From the NCBI GenBank assembly GCA_020698575.1, contig CM036248.1, forward strand, positions 10,507,729 through 10,571,728: 64,000 bases of DNA, given 5' to 3'. The notes beneath the pieces were generated by a model. That model was not told where the DNA came from, made no database searches, and saw only the letters and a list, made by a program, of their open reading frames with translations. The position numbers were made by a program, and so were the translations under genes. Below are positions 37,263 to 49,139 of the stretch, piece by piece (the first letter of the stretch is position 1; every line of letters starts with the position of its first letter). This DNA is from Bostrychus sinensis (taxonomy: Eukaryota > Chordata > Actinopteri > Gobiiformes > Eleotridae).

Positions 37263-37589
37263 CTAAGGAGCTGTGTCAGTGCAGACAGAGGGAGCTTGTT
37301 TGACTGAAAGCTGCAGCGCTCTCGTCTGCCATTCACTGAATTTATTTAATCTTTTGTTTTGTGGAGAGAAGCTGGGAGTGGCACTGACTCAGAGTCAGAA
37401 AGATTTAAAGTAGGACAAAAAAAATATATGACAGCTCAAACTATTAAAGCAAGCTGTTATTCTAGATGATGTTAGAGCTAGTGTTTCCCAAATGGTGGGT
37501 CGGGACCGAAAGTGGGTCACATGGACGTCGAATGTTCAGCCAACTTCAACTTTTTAATCCAGTGGCAGTGGAGCAAAGCTGCAGGATTT

Positions 37590-37962
37590 ATACATGTATT
37601 ATATTATATTATTATATTATATTATATTATATTATATTATATTATATTATATTATATTATTATATTATATTATATTATATTATATTATATTATATTATAT
37701 TATATTACATTACATTACATTATATACATGTATTATATTATATTATTATATTATATTATATTATATTATTATATTATATTATATTATATTATATTATATT
37801 ATATTATATTACATTACATTATATACATGTATTATATTATATTATATACATGTATTATATTATATTATATTATATTATATTATATTATATTACATTATAT
37901 ACATGTATTATATTATATGTATTATATTATATTATATACATGTATTATATTATATGTATTAC
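37590..37962. repeat. pentanucleotide (TTATA)n satellite-like tract with higher-order blocks
   Basis: About 370 bp of near-pure ttata units, broken at intervals by the block acattatatacatgtatta. The spacer block recurs about five times, so the tract has a higher-order structure. Its reading frames are long only because the unit contains no stop. Confidence 0.95.
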
Positions 37963-38809
37963 AGGGATTTATCAAAATATGACTGTTGTACAGATGTAAT
38001 GATGCACTATGATACAATTTACAATTTTTATTAACAGAATTTTAACAATTCATTCAATTCAGTTAACATCACCCGAGTCACCTTATAAAACTCTGTCTTA
38101 CTCAGATTAACTCAAGCTCAAATTAAATATATATTATACATTATACTTGATATTAAAACTATATTTGTATCTCAATGCTAACCTGCCACTTAATAAAAGT
38201 GTTTGTGGCAACAAAAAGTTGTCAGTTTTTAGAAATATGCTGGAGATTTATGTCTCGCTTAAAAACAATTTACCAATGTGAAAGAATCCAAACACTGTAC
38301 AGATCAGACCTTTATTAAAGGCGGTGCATGGAATTATTGCATCATTGCAAGAAAATATTTCATATTAAACTAACGAGGCTTGTGAAAGATAAGCTCAAGT
38401 GTCTCACTGACGGCTGATCAATTAAAACTTATTGGTCCAAATGAGATGAAACTACAAGAAAAATTATTTGAAGGCCAATTACAAAGCTCGTTTCATAGAA
38501 AGGTTATTTAAATGATTATTTTTCATTAATTTTTCTTGTCATGTTATTATGAGCTTTAGTTTTTTTGTTAAAAAATATAGCTAGTAAAATAATAAATGTA
38601 ATAGAAGTTTATTATGTTATATTTTTATCATTTTTTGTTCTGTTTTTATAATGTGTTTATTTTTTATACATTTTTTTAAATGTATTTTATTTGTATCTTG
38701 AATTAAATTTTCAAAGCAAAAAATGCAGGAGAATTAGCTTTTACAAAATGTTGTTATACTAATAAACACAGATGACCACTCTGTGACAACTCTAGAAATG
38801 TATCACGTA

Positions 38810-38883
38810 AACAAACGAGGGGGTACTCACGGTGGGACAGGAACCCGGGGGGTACACAACACAAAAAGCTTTGGAACCACTGC
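38810..38883 (-). mobile_element. solo end of a cagtggttcc-type MITE
   Basis: The reverse complement starts cagtggttccaaagctttt and continues with tgtgtaccccccgggttcc, like the left end at 5,002. Truncated. Confidence 0.5.
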
Positions 38884-39466
38884 TACAGAAAAGCACTGCC
38901 TCTGTTTAAATGTATTATATATTCTCTCATTACTTATTAAAGCACTGCTCACACAGATTTACTCTGATCCAAACACATTTTAGTCCAGATACAACGAATC
39001 TGACAATAATCCAAAATCAAACCATAAAATCTTTAGTTTCTCTATTTTCATTTGAATAAGAAATACCAATATCTGAGTCATCTCTTCATCCCATTCATAA
39101 TTTTTACATCAGAAATCCGTCTGAACAAACCCAGCTGGGTTTGTCTCCACTGAGAGTTTTGTGTTTTTTTAAGTTGCTTTTCATTTGGTTTTCATTCATT
39201 TACACAGCACTGACTGGAAACTGCTCTGTAGTACACACATTTTACATCTGAGGCTGAATCAAACAAGAACACTGCTTTCTCTGTGACCTCTGAGCACGAG
39301 GTCGACTCTACACAGAGACTAATGCATAATACACTTTATGCATAATAATCCATTAAAGATACCAAGACACCAGCAGAAACTGATGAGAGGCATTGTTCAG
39401 ATATTTATACCAACAGCAGGACTTGTACAGAAGGTGCTTAAGGTTGTGATGGCAATGCTATCAACT

Positions 39467-39474
39467 ACTACAAA

Positions 39475-39512
<38 letters not shown>

Positions 39513-39518
39513 GTAGTA
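39467..39518 (+). repeat. (ACT)n microsatellite
   Basis: About 50 bp of act units ending in tagtagtact. The same trinucleotide, or its complement, recurs at 2,555-2,610, 7,500-7,620, 15,930-16,000, 32,580-32,630, 41,280-41,410 and 51,860-51,900. Confidence 0.9.
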
Positions 39519-40377
39519 CTACTGTTCCAAACCTGGCTTCTACCCATGTCCCTGTGATTACAAACACAACTCTGTCAAAAATACACCAGTTTAGACATTT
39601 TTTAAAATTTAGTAAAAGTAACATTTCACCTAAAAAATACTTAAGGTTAAGGAAGTTTTAGAAAAGCTACTCAGAAAGTACTACCACTAATACCACTGCT
39701 AACAATTACTACTACTACTGCTTCTATAACTACTTCTAGTCCTACTGCTACCTCCAGTACCACTGTTTTCACTTTTACTCAGGGATTGTAAAATTCAAAA
39801 TGTCCTCAAGAAAAATTTAAAATATGTTTTCAGAAAATGTACTCAGAAGGCACAAACATGTACTAGTACATAACTTGAGTAAAAGTATTTAGTTTCTCTT
39901 TTACTACACACTGCACTATGGCAGCCCAGGCTTAATCTGAGAGGGAACATGTTACACTGGGACCAGGGTCCCCCACCTTTACATCTCATTAACTGACTGA
40001 CTTTATACTAGAATACTGTGAAAACATATTTGAAAATTACATAAATGAAACACACTTGTTACTTACTAGTAACAAATTTGAAGGTTTCATAGAAATAGAA
40101 GTTGCTCAGTGTTGAGGGAACAAGTCCAAAAAAGCCTCTGTTTCCCAAACTCTGGTTTTACAAATGAAGTACTGCCCCTCCTCTCTCTGTGTCTCTGTCC
40201 TTCCATGGGTAGAGTCCAAAAAATCCACTCAAGTAAGAATATTGTTACTTCAAAATAATATTACTTAAATAGAAGTAAAAAGTAGTCATCCAAATAAATA
40301 TGCATCAGATTCATGTTTTAGTTTTGATGTAATCAGACAAAAACATATAAAATAACATGCACAAACTATTCATTTTT

Positions 40378-40490
40378 TCCTTTTGGCTCCTCCCTTTTAC
40401 TCTGGGTTGCCACAGCGAACCAGTCGCACGGTGATTTGGCAGAGTTTTTACACCTGGTGCCCTTCCTGTCGCAACCAGCCACATGCAGTG
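40378..40490 (+). repeat. fragment of the gtcgccacag repeat family
   Basis: Contains ggctcctcccttttac, ttgccacagcgaaccag, gtgatttggcagag and tgcccttcctgtcgcaacca. Confidence 0.6.
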
Positions 40491-41417
40491 ACTGGAGAGG
40501 AATTTCCAAGCAATAAACAATAAAAAATAGTACAAATAAACTACATCTATATAAAAAAGAAAACAAAGTAAGGCACAAGAAACACACATTTCCAAATCTT
40601 CTCACTTTTTCACATAAAACTTTTGAAACCAACACAGAAGTAAAGTATAGACGTGGGTAGAGTCGCCAAAAATAATACTTAAAAAAGGATATTGTAACTT
40701 GTGATATGATATAACTCAAGAAGAAGTAAAAACTACTCTCAGAAATACAAAATATTCAAAACATTATTCCAAAAGTTAATGTGTAACTCAGTTCTCCCCT
40801 CCTCTGTCTCAGCTCATGGGTATTTCCTCCTGAGTCTGGTATAAAAAGTGTTTTAGGCCGGAGCCTGATTGCAACAGTCATAAATAAATGAGATGATAAT
40901 TTGAGTTTGTGACACAGACAGAAATAGACGCTGACGTTGCCATGTTGGCTGAAAAACCGCATGGATCCTTTTGTAACGACTTCGCGGGTAACTTCCTGGT
41001 GGGCTCCTGCTCTATAATTAAAGCCGCCTACTGTAGAGGCATTGGACTGAATTGGTTTAGCATGTTTTACACTTTACCAGGGCTGAAACAGAAATAGAAA
41101 TACTCGCGCAACATTAGCTGGATTCTCTATTTTAAAATGAATGACAACAATTTGGGATCATGTAACAGATGATAAGATAAGCAATGGGCATTTTGTGGAG
41201 GAAAGTTGCGTAAATATTTGATCAATTGTCTCCTGTACTTGCCCTCCTTCGATACTGCTATGGTACTTCAAATGTTGATAGTAGTAGTAGTAGTAGCACG
41301 AAGGACAGAAACAGAAGCAGTAGTAATATTAGTAATATTGGTAGCAGCAGTAGAAGAGATAGTAGTATTATTGGTAGAAGTTGTAGTAGAAGCAGTAGTA
41401 GTAGTAGTACTTTCTAC

Positions 41418-41852
41418 TTAAAGGTCCCCCATTCTGCTAAATTGACTTTTTTGAGCTTTTAACCATGTTTCCACCTCAAAAACAGACCTGGAGTACTATT
41501 TTGTTTCATTCACGTTTGAGTAATCCTGTATGCTAAGGCCGTCTCTTTCTCAGGAGCTGAAAACGCTCGGTCTCACAGCTCTACGTAGACTCGAGAAACC
41601 AGGAAGTGCTAAAGCGCGTTTCTAAAGCAGCACCGGACTCATTCTGATCATTTCAGAGCTTAACCTGCCATCACTACGAATTAGTCAGCTCATTTATCTG
41701 TTAGCATCATGTTGCTAATAGCATTATTCTCTGACCAGTGCCTACCATTGTCAGCAGGGGGCGACAGACTCCTAATCCAATGTGAAACACTAATGCAGAG
41801 GTGTCTAAAACTATTTCAAAAAGCCCGAGAAAGCATAATATTGAACCTTTAA
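41418..41852 (+). repeat. ttaaaggtcc-family element, full length
   Basis: Both ends are present: ttaaaggtcccccattctgc at the left and ttgaacctttaa at the right. It is 435 bp long with inverted terminal aaaggt/accttt and no ORF, so it serves as the reference copy for this family. Confidence 0.8.
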
Positions 41853-42548
41853 GTAAACTCTAAATCCTTACTTTTTAATTTGTACTGAAATGAGTTTTGT
41901 TGAGAGCCTTTCTTGTATTTTTCTTGAGCTAATAAAATGAATTGAATTAATATTATTTCCAAGCAGAAGTACTCTCATCAGAACATTGTACTCGCTTGAC
42001 CTCCTTCTACTTCTCTTTTCCTCAGTATAGAAGTATAAATATATATAGTACTCTTTGGAAATATTTCACTTTAAACACAGATGATCAAAGTTCAGCCAAC
42101 TCCCCGTACTGCTCTGAATCTGCAAATCAAGTGTCAAGTAACTCAGAAAAACTCCTTCAAAACACGTCACTGATCAACCATCGGAAAAATCTCAACACTG
42201 AAGTCTGAGTGTGGTGCATAAATATAAAGTACTCTCATCTGAACTGAAATTAAGTACGTGTAAGTATTTGTACTGAGACGTGCAGTGCCAACTAACATTT
42301 GTATTTGGTGTATTGAGATGATAGTGTTTTAAAAAAGCAGTGTGTGAGGTAACTTATTTTTGTGATTGTCAGCAGAGTTTGGAGAAGCAGACAGGAGCAT
42401 GACACAGGGTTAAAATGGCTGCTAAAAGAAGACACACTTTTATAATACTAACAAGGATTTTTATAACTTTAAAAACTACTGTCAGTGCAGGTTTGTGCAT
42501 GTAACTCCAGTGACTTTCATAGTGGAAATATGCTCTATGAAGTGAGCT

Positions 42549-43014
42549 TTCGGCCATGTTATAATGATCAAAAACACAGCTGGACTAGTATTTTCTTTCA
42601 TTCACGTATGTTTGAGTAATCCTGTTTGCTAAAGCCGTCCTCCTCTAACAACCTAAAAACGCTCGGTCTCACAGCTCTGCGTAGACTCGTGAAACCAGGA
42701 AGTGCTCATTATCAGACTCATTTTGATCATTTCAGCGCTGAAACTGACAGCACTAATAAGCAGCCAGCTCATTTATCTCTCTCTGTTAGCGTCATGTTGC
42801 TAATAGCCGTGCTAAATAGCCATTTTATGCTCTGTCCAGTCTCCATCGTTGCCAGCAGCGATCCAAGCGTTCTCTGCAAAGTCAGTGTAACCGCTCCTTA
42901 AAAGATGTTTTCCATACATATACATTATTTTAAGTTATAAAAAGTGAAATACTAAAGCAAATGTGTCCAAAACTATTTCAAAAAGCCCCAAAAAACACAA
43001 TAGTGGACCTTTAA
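42549..43014 (+). repeat. ttaaaggtcc-family element, near full length
   Basis: Family landmarks run from ggccatgttataat to gtggacctttaa. The left terminus is degraded. Confidence 0.75.
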
Positions 43015-43646
43015 ACATAAATACTCAATACAGTTTTAAAAGGTAAGTGTAAAATTTCACTAGCCTTTACAACAGTACATGCTTTAGTTTTTGCTGGCGC
43101 TGCTCCTGTCTGCTTCTCCAAACTGGGAGCAAGCTCACGTCTTTGTACTGGATCTTCTTTTTTTCCGCTTTAGGCTTTTCCCATTTTGAGTGATTTTGGG
43201 ATGTCCTTCCTGACACAACCCTCTTCATTTACCCGGGCTTGGCACTGGCACAAAGTGTACACCGGCTCGTGAAACCTTGTAGCAGGATTACATCTAAAAG
43301 TATCTAGAGCCACACCGCTTTTGAAGGTCTTCCTATGATAATTTTCCATCCTAGCTTTAGCCTATAGCACATACGACCGACCCTCTGCTGTTACACAAAC
43401 CCTGATGCAGATGTTGCTGTGCCTTTTCCCCACAGTGCTCTCCTTCTGCAGGTCAAACCCAGCTCTAACACACTCAGACGCTGCTCCTGTCTCTTCTGAT
43501 CGGTCACCAGGTTATTATGATAAGAGAGGCAGCACAGAGGTGGCTAACGGTGCGGACAGAGCAGCAGCGTCAGGGTTTACTGTTGAAATTACTGCTAATA
43601 TAACAAAAGCAGGGGTGGCATATTCAGCAGGGCTCTTGTGCAAAAA

Positions 43647-43649
<3 letters not shown>

Positions 43650-43677
<28 letters not shown>

Positions 43678-43678
43678 T
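43650..43678 (+). repeat. poly(A)-(AT)n microsatellite
   Basis: A 13-base A run (from about 43,641) followed by about twelve at units. Confidence 0.9.
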
Positions 43679-44758
43679 GGTTTGCTCTCTTGCTTCTTAG
43701 CTTTAGATTACTTAACATCAGATTTCTTCTTGGTTTTGTCAATATGCAGAACTGTGCAAAACAAAGAAAAGAGCATCAATGAACAGAAAAAAACAAAACG
43801 ATATTTATATTAAAAAAGACAGGAAATCTAAACTAGAAGCACTCAGGGACTGTAGACCTCTGCCAAGACACTGGACTCTGTCTCACCATGGTAAATATAT
43901 ACTGCCCAGACTCAAAGATCTCTTATAGTTCAGGTGTAAATGTTCTTATATCTCACAAGCTAAAGACTAAAGATAAAAATGTATAATTTCTTCTTTTAGT
44001 GAGTGAAGTTAGTATCTTTGGTTCGTGTCTCAAAATGGGACAGAATCTAAACGGTGACCTGGAGCGACATAAAAACTAAAGTCATTTTGTCCTTGGCCCA
44101 TTACTGACCTTTCCTGAAATGTTCATAACAAAAATAAAATATAAAATTCTGTATCTATTAAAGCACTTTTAGTCAACAGCGTGCTTACCCCTCACTAAAA
44201 CCTCTGACCAGTATTGACTACAGGACAATGGCAGGACCAATATTCTTTGTACTAACTTCATTATTGTAGTCAACATGCAAGAGATTTATAGTAATACTTG
44301 TGTAGTAGTAGTAGAAGTAGAAGTAGAAGTAGTTTAGTTTGAGTTTCTATTAGGACTGCTTGCACTGTAGCTTGGAAAATGTAAAGAAAACAAAGCCATA
44401 GATTTAATATAGGCGCATTATTATGGTCCATATGCAAACATGCCGTGTAATAAAGCTGCTGTGAGCTCGCTAGAGTTTAGTAATATTTTAGTTTTGGCTG
44501 CCATTGCTCTAAACAGATCTTCCTGTGTTCACCATATGAGAAATACAGCATATACTGTACAGTACATAATGGGAAACCTAAGGCAGCAAAAACATATAAC
44601 ATAAAAACAAGATTAAAATGAATCTGACTTCAAAATTATGTTACTCAATTAAAAAGTTATTGTAGCACAAATTTAGACATGTTCGGGGATCAAATGCAAC
44701 AAAATAAATGTCTTAGAACCAGATGTAGCTTGAACTGAGAAATCAAACCATAAAGCTT

Positions 44759-45060
44759 TAAAGGTACTGTAAGGAGCATGCGCTCTACTGGTTTAAAAAT
44801 GGTACTGCAGTCTAAATCAAAACAATGGTCTCTTTTCTGATTGGACGATCGGCGATGCAGTTTTAAAATCAAAACAAAAAATGTAAACAAAAACAACTTG
44901 GTCATTATGTAAAATATTTGTTTAATTGTTAATAAATGAGCTGTACCATTGTTATCAGTAAAACTAATATTTGATTTAAACATGTTTACATCATATCTTG
45001 GCACACATGTGGGCCATTTTTATGAAATATTAAAAATTTATACTGCTCATAGCATCTTTA
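44759..45060 (+). repeat. dispersed repeat, second copy of the 1826-2115 family
   Basis: The segment matches 1,826-2,115 in the same orientation through long shared stretches (for example caatggtctcttttctgatt and tgtaaacaaaaacaacttgg). Ends resemble short inverted repeats (taaaggta and atcttta). It appears noncoding. Confidence 0.7.
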
Positions 45061-45098
45061 AGTGGCTAATAGTGCATATATCTTTGGCTAGACATCAC

Positions 45099-45435
45099 TA
45101 GGGCTGTTGTTGACCAAAAAGATCGTTAGTTGGCTAAATTATGCCCAGCACAGCGATTAATTGTCCATAATTGATGGGAGACTTACCAGAGTCTCACACA
45201 AACAAGTGCCTTTACATTAATTAGGAGATAAAACATTTGAAAAATATGCCTGTAAAATGTATTCCTATCAAGAAATCATCTATGCTTTCCTAAATTAAAA
45301 GAGAAATAAAAGTTATCATGTAACAAATTAGACTAGCTTTATTGATGCTAATATGAAACTAATTGAACGATAACATTTTAGTCGACCAGGACCTTACCGA
45401 TTAATCCACAAAGAGACCCGAGGCTGTCAGCACTA
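45099..45435. mobile_element. short hAT-like nonautonomous element inserted in the tandem array
   Basis: It starts tagggctgttgttgacc and ends gaggctgtcagcacta. The flanks gacatcac (45,091-45,098) and ggcatcgc (45,436-45,443) match at 6 of 8, as expected for a hAT target duplication. Removing it restores the array motif gacatcac-actactg. Internal length is 337 bp with no ORF of note. Confidence 0.6.
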
Positions 45436-46854
45436 GGCATCGCACTACTGCCCTAAATGGATCTCCCTGCAGTTATTGTAGCACAAAATTAGCAACGCTG
45501 AGGAATCAAATGCAACAGAATCAATGTCTTACCCCAATAAGTTGACAAATCAAATGATAACACATCACACGACCTGTTCTGCAGTCACCTGTACCTGTTT
45601 ATGAGACCTTTTTCTATTCACTGCAACATACTGGGAAAAATGATCCACACTGAGGACTCAAACGCAACAGAATCAATGTCTATAATAGAAGCCGAAGTTG
45701 TAGCTTGAATTGCCAAATGAAATGAGAAGGCATTTACAGCAGTGGCCAATAGTGCATAAATGTTTATAATATGTCTATTTCAGACATCACACTACTGTCC
45801 ACTGCCTCTTTTATAGTAATTTTTGGTTGTCATTGCACTAAAGGACCATATTCTAATCACTGCAACAAACATTATCCATACTGGAAAATCAAATGCAACA
45901 AAATCAATGTCAGAACTAGATAATAGCTTGAAGTGGGAAACCTAAATCAGCCTCAAAAGGCATTTAGAGGAGTGGCTAGTAAGTGTTTAGTAGGCTATTT
46001 TATTATGGATTATAGTTTGCCCACTAAAGATTTCTCCCTGCTTTTTGTAGCACAAAATTAGCAACAAAATGAATGTCTTTTTGCATTATCCATCACACGA
46101 CTGCCCACTATTTTACAGCGCGCGTTTTGTAGTGGTTTAGTTTTGTTTGCCATTGCACTGAAAGACCTTCCTGCGTTAGCTGCAACATACTGAGGAAAAT
46201 TATCCATATACTGAGAAATCAAATGCAAAGAAAATCAATATGTCAGGACTAGATGTTACAGCTTGAAGTGGCAAATCCAAATGGCAGAGCGTTTAGAGGA
46301 GTGGCTGTGCGTAATTGTGCGTAAATATCTGGTATGGACGCTTTGGACACATCACGCTACTGTCCGTTCACTATGTTACAACATGTTTAGTTTAGTTTGG
46401 ACTCTCTTTGCGCTAAAAGGACCTTCTTCTTTTCACTGCAACACAACATTTTCAATACTGAGGAATTCAATGCAACGGAACAGATGTTTTATAATCTGAT
46501 GTATAGCTTGCATTGGCGAATTAAATAGCAAAACGTCTAGAGGAGTGGTTGTGCGTAATTGTGCGTAAATATCTGGTGTTAACGCTTTGGACACATCACG
46601 CTGCTGCTATGCTTAGTAGTAGTTTAGTATTGGTTGCCGTCAGGGCTGCACTGTGGATCCTTCCGTATTCACTGTGACGCCAATGTATCCAAATTGAAGA
46701 GTCGAGTGCAACAAAATCATGGTATTAGGAGCATTTGTGCGTAAATGTTTGGATATCGCTGCTTTAAACACAACGCTACGCTCCTTACACTTAAACACAG
46801 CCCTGGCTAAGATGCTCGTGGGCTGTCAGTGTGTTAAAAAATCCGGAAACTTAC

Positions 46855-47269
46855 CGCAGTCCTCGCACAAAACCCGCTCCACGTCCTTCTTCAGCTCGGG
46901 CTCACTGGCGTCCACGGGGGCGTAGGAAGCCTTGAAGACCAGCGGCTCGCCCGTGGGGTCCATGAAAAAGATGTAGCGGTGGTCCTTCTCCACGGGGGTG
47001 CACGGGGCCTCGGAGCCGAAGTCCCCCACGGTGACGAGCTGCTCCCTCTCGAGGCCGCCGCTGTTCACGGGCCACACGTCCAGCACCTTGACATTCACGC
47101 TGTAGGGCTCCCGGGACGAGGCGTTTTTGTCGGGGAAGGAGCGCACCTCGCCCTCGATGACCACGGCGGAGCGGTACGCCTGGTCCTGGAGGGAGTTGAG
47201 GCTCGGGGCGTAGCAGGCGAACGAGACCCCGATGACCAGCATGGAGAAGTGCACTGGGTCGAGCCTCAT
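46855..47269 (-). CDS. nrg2: neuregulin-2, first coding exon (partial gene)
   Basis: This exon encodes the N-terminus of a neuregulin-2 precursor, a membrane-anchored growth factor whose EGF domain activates ErbB3/ErbB4 receptors in nervous system and heart. The 138 codons start MRLDP, run through a hydrophobic stretch (about residues 8-21, FSMLVIGVSFACY) and contain family-typical blocks: SLQDQAY (26-32), VVIEGEV (36-42), RYIFFMDPTGEPLVFK (98-113) and LCEDC at the end. N49 is in an N-glycosylation sequon. The exon ends one base into codon 139 at a consensus donor (gtaagt on the minus strand), so the intron is phase 1. I chose the ATG at 47269 because the frame is open to a stop at 47501-47503 without another ATG; the human protein has a matching internal Met (MRRDP). 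Ig, EGF and transmembrane exons lie outside the window. Which teleost paralogue this is (a or b) cannot be told. Confidence 0.9.
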
Positions 47270-48125
47270 GCCGTTAGCCGGTGCTGCGCTGCTGCTGTGG
47301 TGGTGCTGCTGCTGGGCGGGAGCTGGGACAGAGATGCAGACCGAGTGACAGTGTCCATGCCATCTGTGTGCGCCGCTGCCTTCCCCATGTACGGCGACCG
47401 GCCTCAGATGGGGGGGACACACACGCGCACACAGCACGCCTATGCACCGCGAACAGCCCCCCGCTTGTGCATGCTCAAAAACGCGCTTGCTGCATTCTCC
47501 TTATATCCCTTTGGTGTCTCCCGTTTCCTGAAACTCGTAAATTAGCCTCCTCTAGCCTGTATCCACAAACCTCGCTCTCTCTCTCTCTCTTTCCTTTGAG
47601 CTAATAGGCTAGCATCGCATGGGTGGGCGCTTCGTGAAAAGGGGGGAAAGCACAAGTATAAAAAAAAAAAAAAAAAGAAAAGAAAAAACGCAAGGTCGGC
47701 TCGTTTATCCACTTATGTCGATGCCAAAGCGTTGTCCTGTGAGCGGTGGAGCAAAAAGGGAAGCCACAGAGATGGACGCTGAGGGGGTGAGAGATAGCAG
47801 CAGGAGCAGCAGCAGCAGCAGTAGCAGTATATCCGGGGAGGCGATGCAACAGTATAGCGCGCACCCTCCAGCCGCGTCCCCTGCGCCCCTCATCCCATCA
47901 AACGGCTTACGTGAGCAAACATCACCGGCCCCGGTCAGTGCCACCTCCTGCGCAAACACCCTAATGAACCAAGCCAGGCAGGCACACCAGCGGCAGAGGC
48001 AGAGGCAGCGGCACGAGCACCTGACTGACTGACAACGCCACCGGCTCGTGCGCGTTAAAGCTATACACAAGAAAAAAAGAAAAAAAAAATCACCACGGCC
48101 GCAGTGCACCGATACGCGGACTACA

Positions 48126-48161
<36 letters not shown>

Positions 48162-48480
48162 AAGAAAGAAAGAAAAAAAAAAAAAAGAAAGCCAAGCCCA
48201 GTGTGGACCAGAGAGGCGTTTAAAGGCAGGGGGCTATAGGCGCTGCACGCACACACACACACACTGCGGAGAGCTGTTGCGATGACTAACGCTGCGAAAT
48301 TCTCTCAATGGGCTCCTAAACATGGCGAGTGTAGCGCTTCAGAGATGCCCCCCAGTCCTCATCTTCACCTCGAGCACAGCGCACCCACCGCCTGACATCC
48401 CCACTTTGTTATGCGAGCCATTGCAGCACTGCTCAGCCTCGGGATAGGCAACACTTTAAAGGGACTATATGGGTTGTTTT
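47270..48480 (-). promoter_or_regulatory. nrg2: CpG-rich 5' flank and probable promoter/5' UTR of nrg2
   Basis: Upstream of the nrg2 start the sequence stays rich in GC and CpG to about 48.05 kb, which fits a CpG-island promoter and 5' UTR. It includes a short CAG-type run near 47,800 and an A-rich tract at 48,128-48,190, which is T-rich in the direction of nrg2 transcription. No clear TATA box was identified. The frame upstream of the ATG is open for about 230 bases and would encode a Gln/His/Ser/Ala-rich peptide. Human NRG2 has a Ser/Ala/Gln-rich N-terminus before its MRRDP, so a non-AUG or upstream-spliced longer form is possible but unproven. Confidence 0.55.
48128..48190 (+). repeat. A-rich tract with (GAAA)n
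   Basis: A run of 32 A, then gaaagaaagaaag and more A. It lies in the upstream flank of nrg2. Confidence 0.95.
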
Positions 48481-49139
48481 GACTTTTTTATTAATATGAA
48501 TTTGTTTAAAATAAAATCGCCCAATAATAAGCGAAAAAACTAAGAAAAATAATAGTTTCCCACATCCATGCGTTTAGAAAGAAAGACAGGAAATTCAGAA
48601 AGTGCTGTCCAGGGCAGGCTGTTATATAACTTTACACCACTAGAAGAAGTTAGGAGCTAAAGCAACACCGTGTTATGTTTTTTTTTTTTTTTTTTTTTTT
48701 TTAATGTACGACCTCCTGTTGCACAATAAAGGACTTTTGATACTGTCAGCAGTAGGAGTGCCTCGGATTTTTTGACTCAAGCCTACTGTGTACTAATAAA
48801 GTGAGGCTACTATGCTTTACAGTTTTAATCTGTTCTTCCTACATCCCTGAAGAGCACCTGACTTGCAGCTATTCTTACATACAGTCTTTTGACCAGGTGA
48901 AGGACTCCTATTTTTGATTTTTTGTCAACATCGTGTTATTGTTCCTGCTTTACAGTTGTATAATAAGAATTAAATTTGATGTTCAACTCCAGTTCATGCC
49001 CAGGATGACTGAGAATAAAGCGGTGGCAGTGACCACTGCCTTTATGGACCGAGAGTAGATCTGTCAAGAATATAATAGTTAAGAAGGGAAGTAACTGTAA
49101 AAAAAGAAAAAAGCTAAAAAGGCTATTCTTTAATTGAGA

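Larger units (their letters stand above)
44440..46790. repeat. diverged tandem array, unit about 235-320 bp, next to nrg2 exon 1
   Basis: About seven related units recur in the same orientation. Shared landmarks in order: cattgcactaaaggacc, tcactgcaac, gaggaatcaaatgcaacaaaatcaatgtc, tagcttgaa, a g-rich gcaaat block, agaggagtggctgtgcgtaa, and acatcacgctactgtcc. The cattgcact landmark falls near 45,829, 46,149, 46,403 and 46,636, spacings of about 320, 254 and 233. The last units (46.1-46.6 kb) are closest to each other and share gtgcgtaattgtgcgtaaat. Two other repeats have inserted in the older left part (44,759-45,060 and 45,099-45,435). No coding frame runs through the units. Confidence 0.75.
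1..46854 (-). other. nrg2: presumed intron 1 of nrg2, gene-poor and repeat-dense
   Basis: Everything left of the exon 1 donor is read as intron because no other nrg2 exon (Ig-like, EGF-like, transmembrane) was recognised on the minus strand. A very long first intron is known for vertebrate neuregulin genes. The many ORFs of 60-120 codons here are low-complexity, lie in repeats or match nothing I recognise. Identified repeats are listed separately. Stretches not listed (for example 1320-1680, 7990-8120, 8520-9185, 11060-11780, 12040-12930, 27200-28070, 28690-30180, 34630-35090, 38000-38780 and 43300-44280) hold no gene I can support. Confidence 0.6.

Noticed and set aside
37466..38034. Three overlapping ORFs of 146-177 codons rich in Tyr/Ile
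   Set aside because: They are translations of the (TTATA)n tract, which has no stop in these frames. Not coding.
46826..47437. 203-codon version of the nrg2 ORF
   Set aside because: Its left end reads through the splice donor at 46,854, and its right end begins at a GTG, not an ATG. The supported coding part is 46,855-47,269.
46979..47545. 188-codon plus-strand ORF over nrg2 exon 1
   Set aside because: It is the antisense shadow of the nrg2 exon in CpG-rich DNA. The minus-strand protein has clear family similarity; this one has none.
47705..48262. 185-codon minus-strand ORF with Phe and Leu runs
   Set aside because: It is made by the A-rich tract and the CAG-type run; no domain is present.
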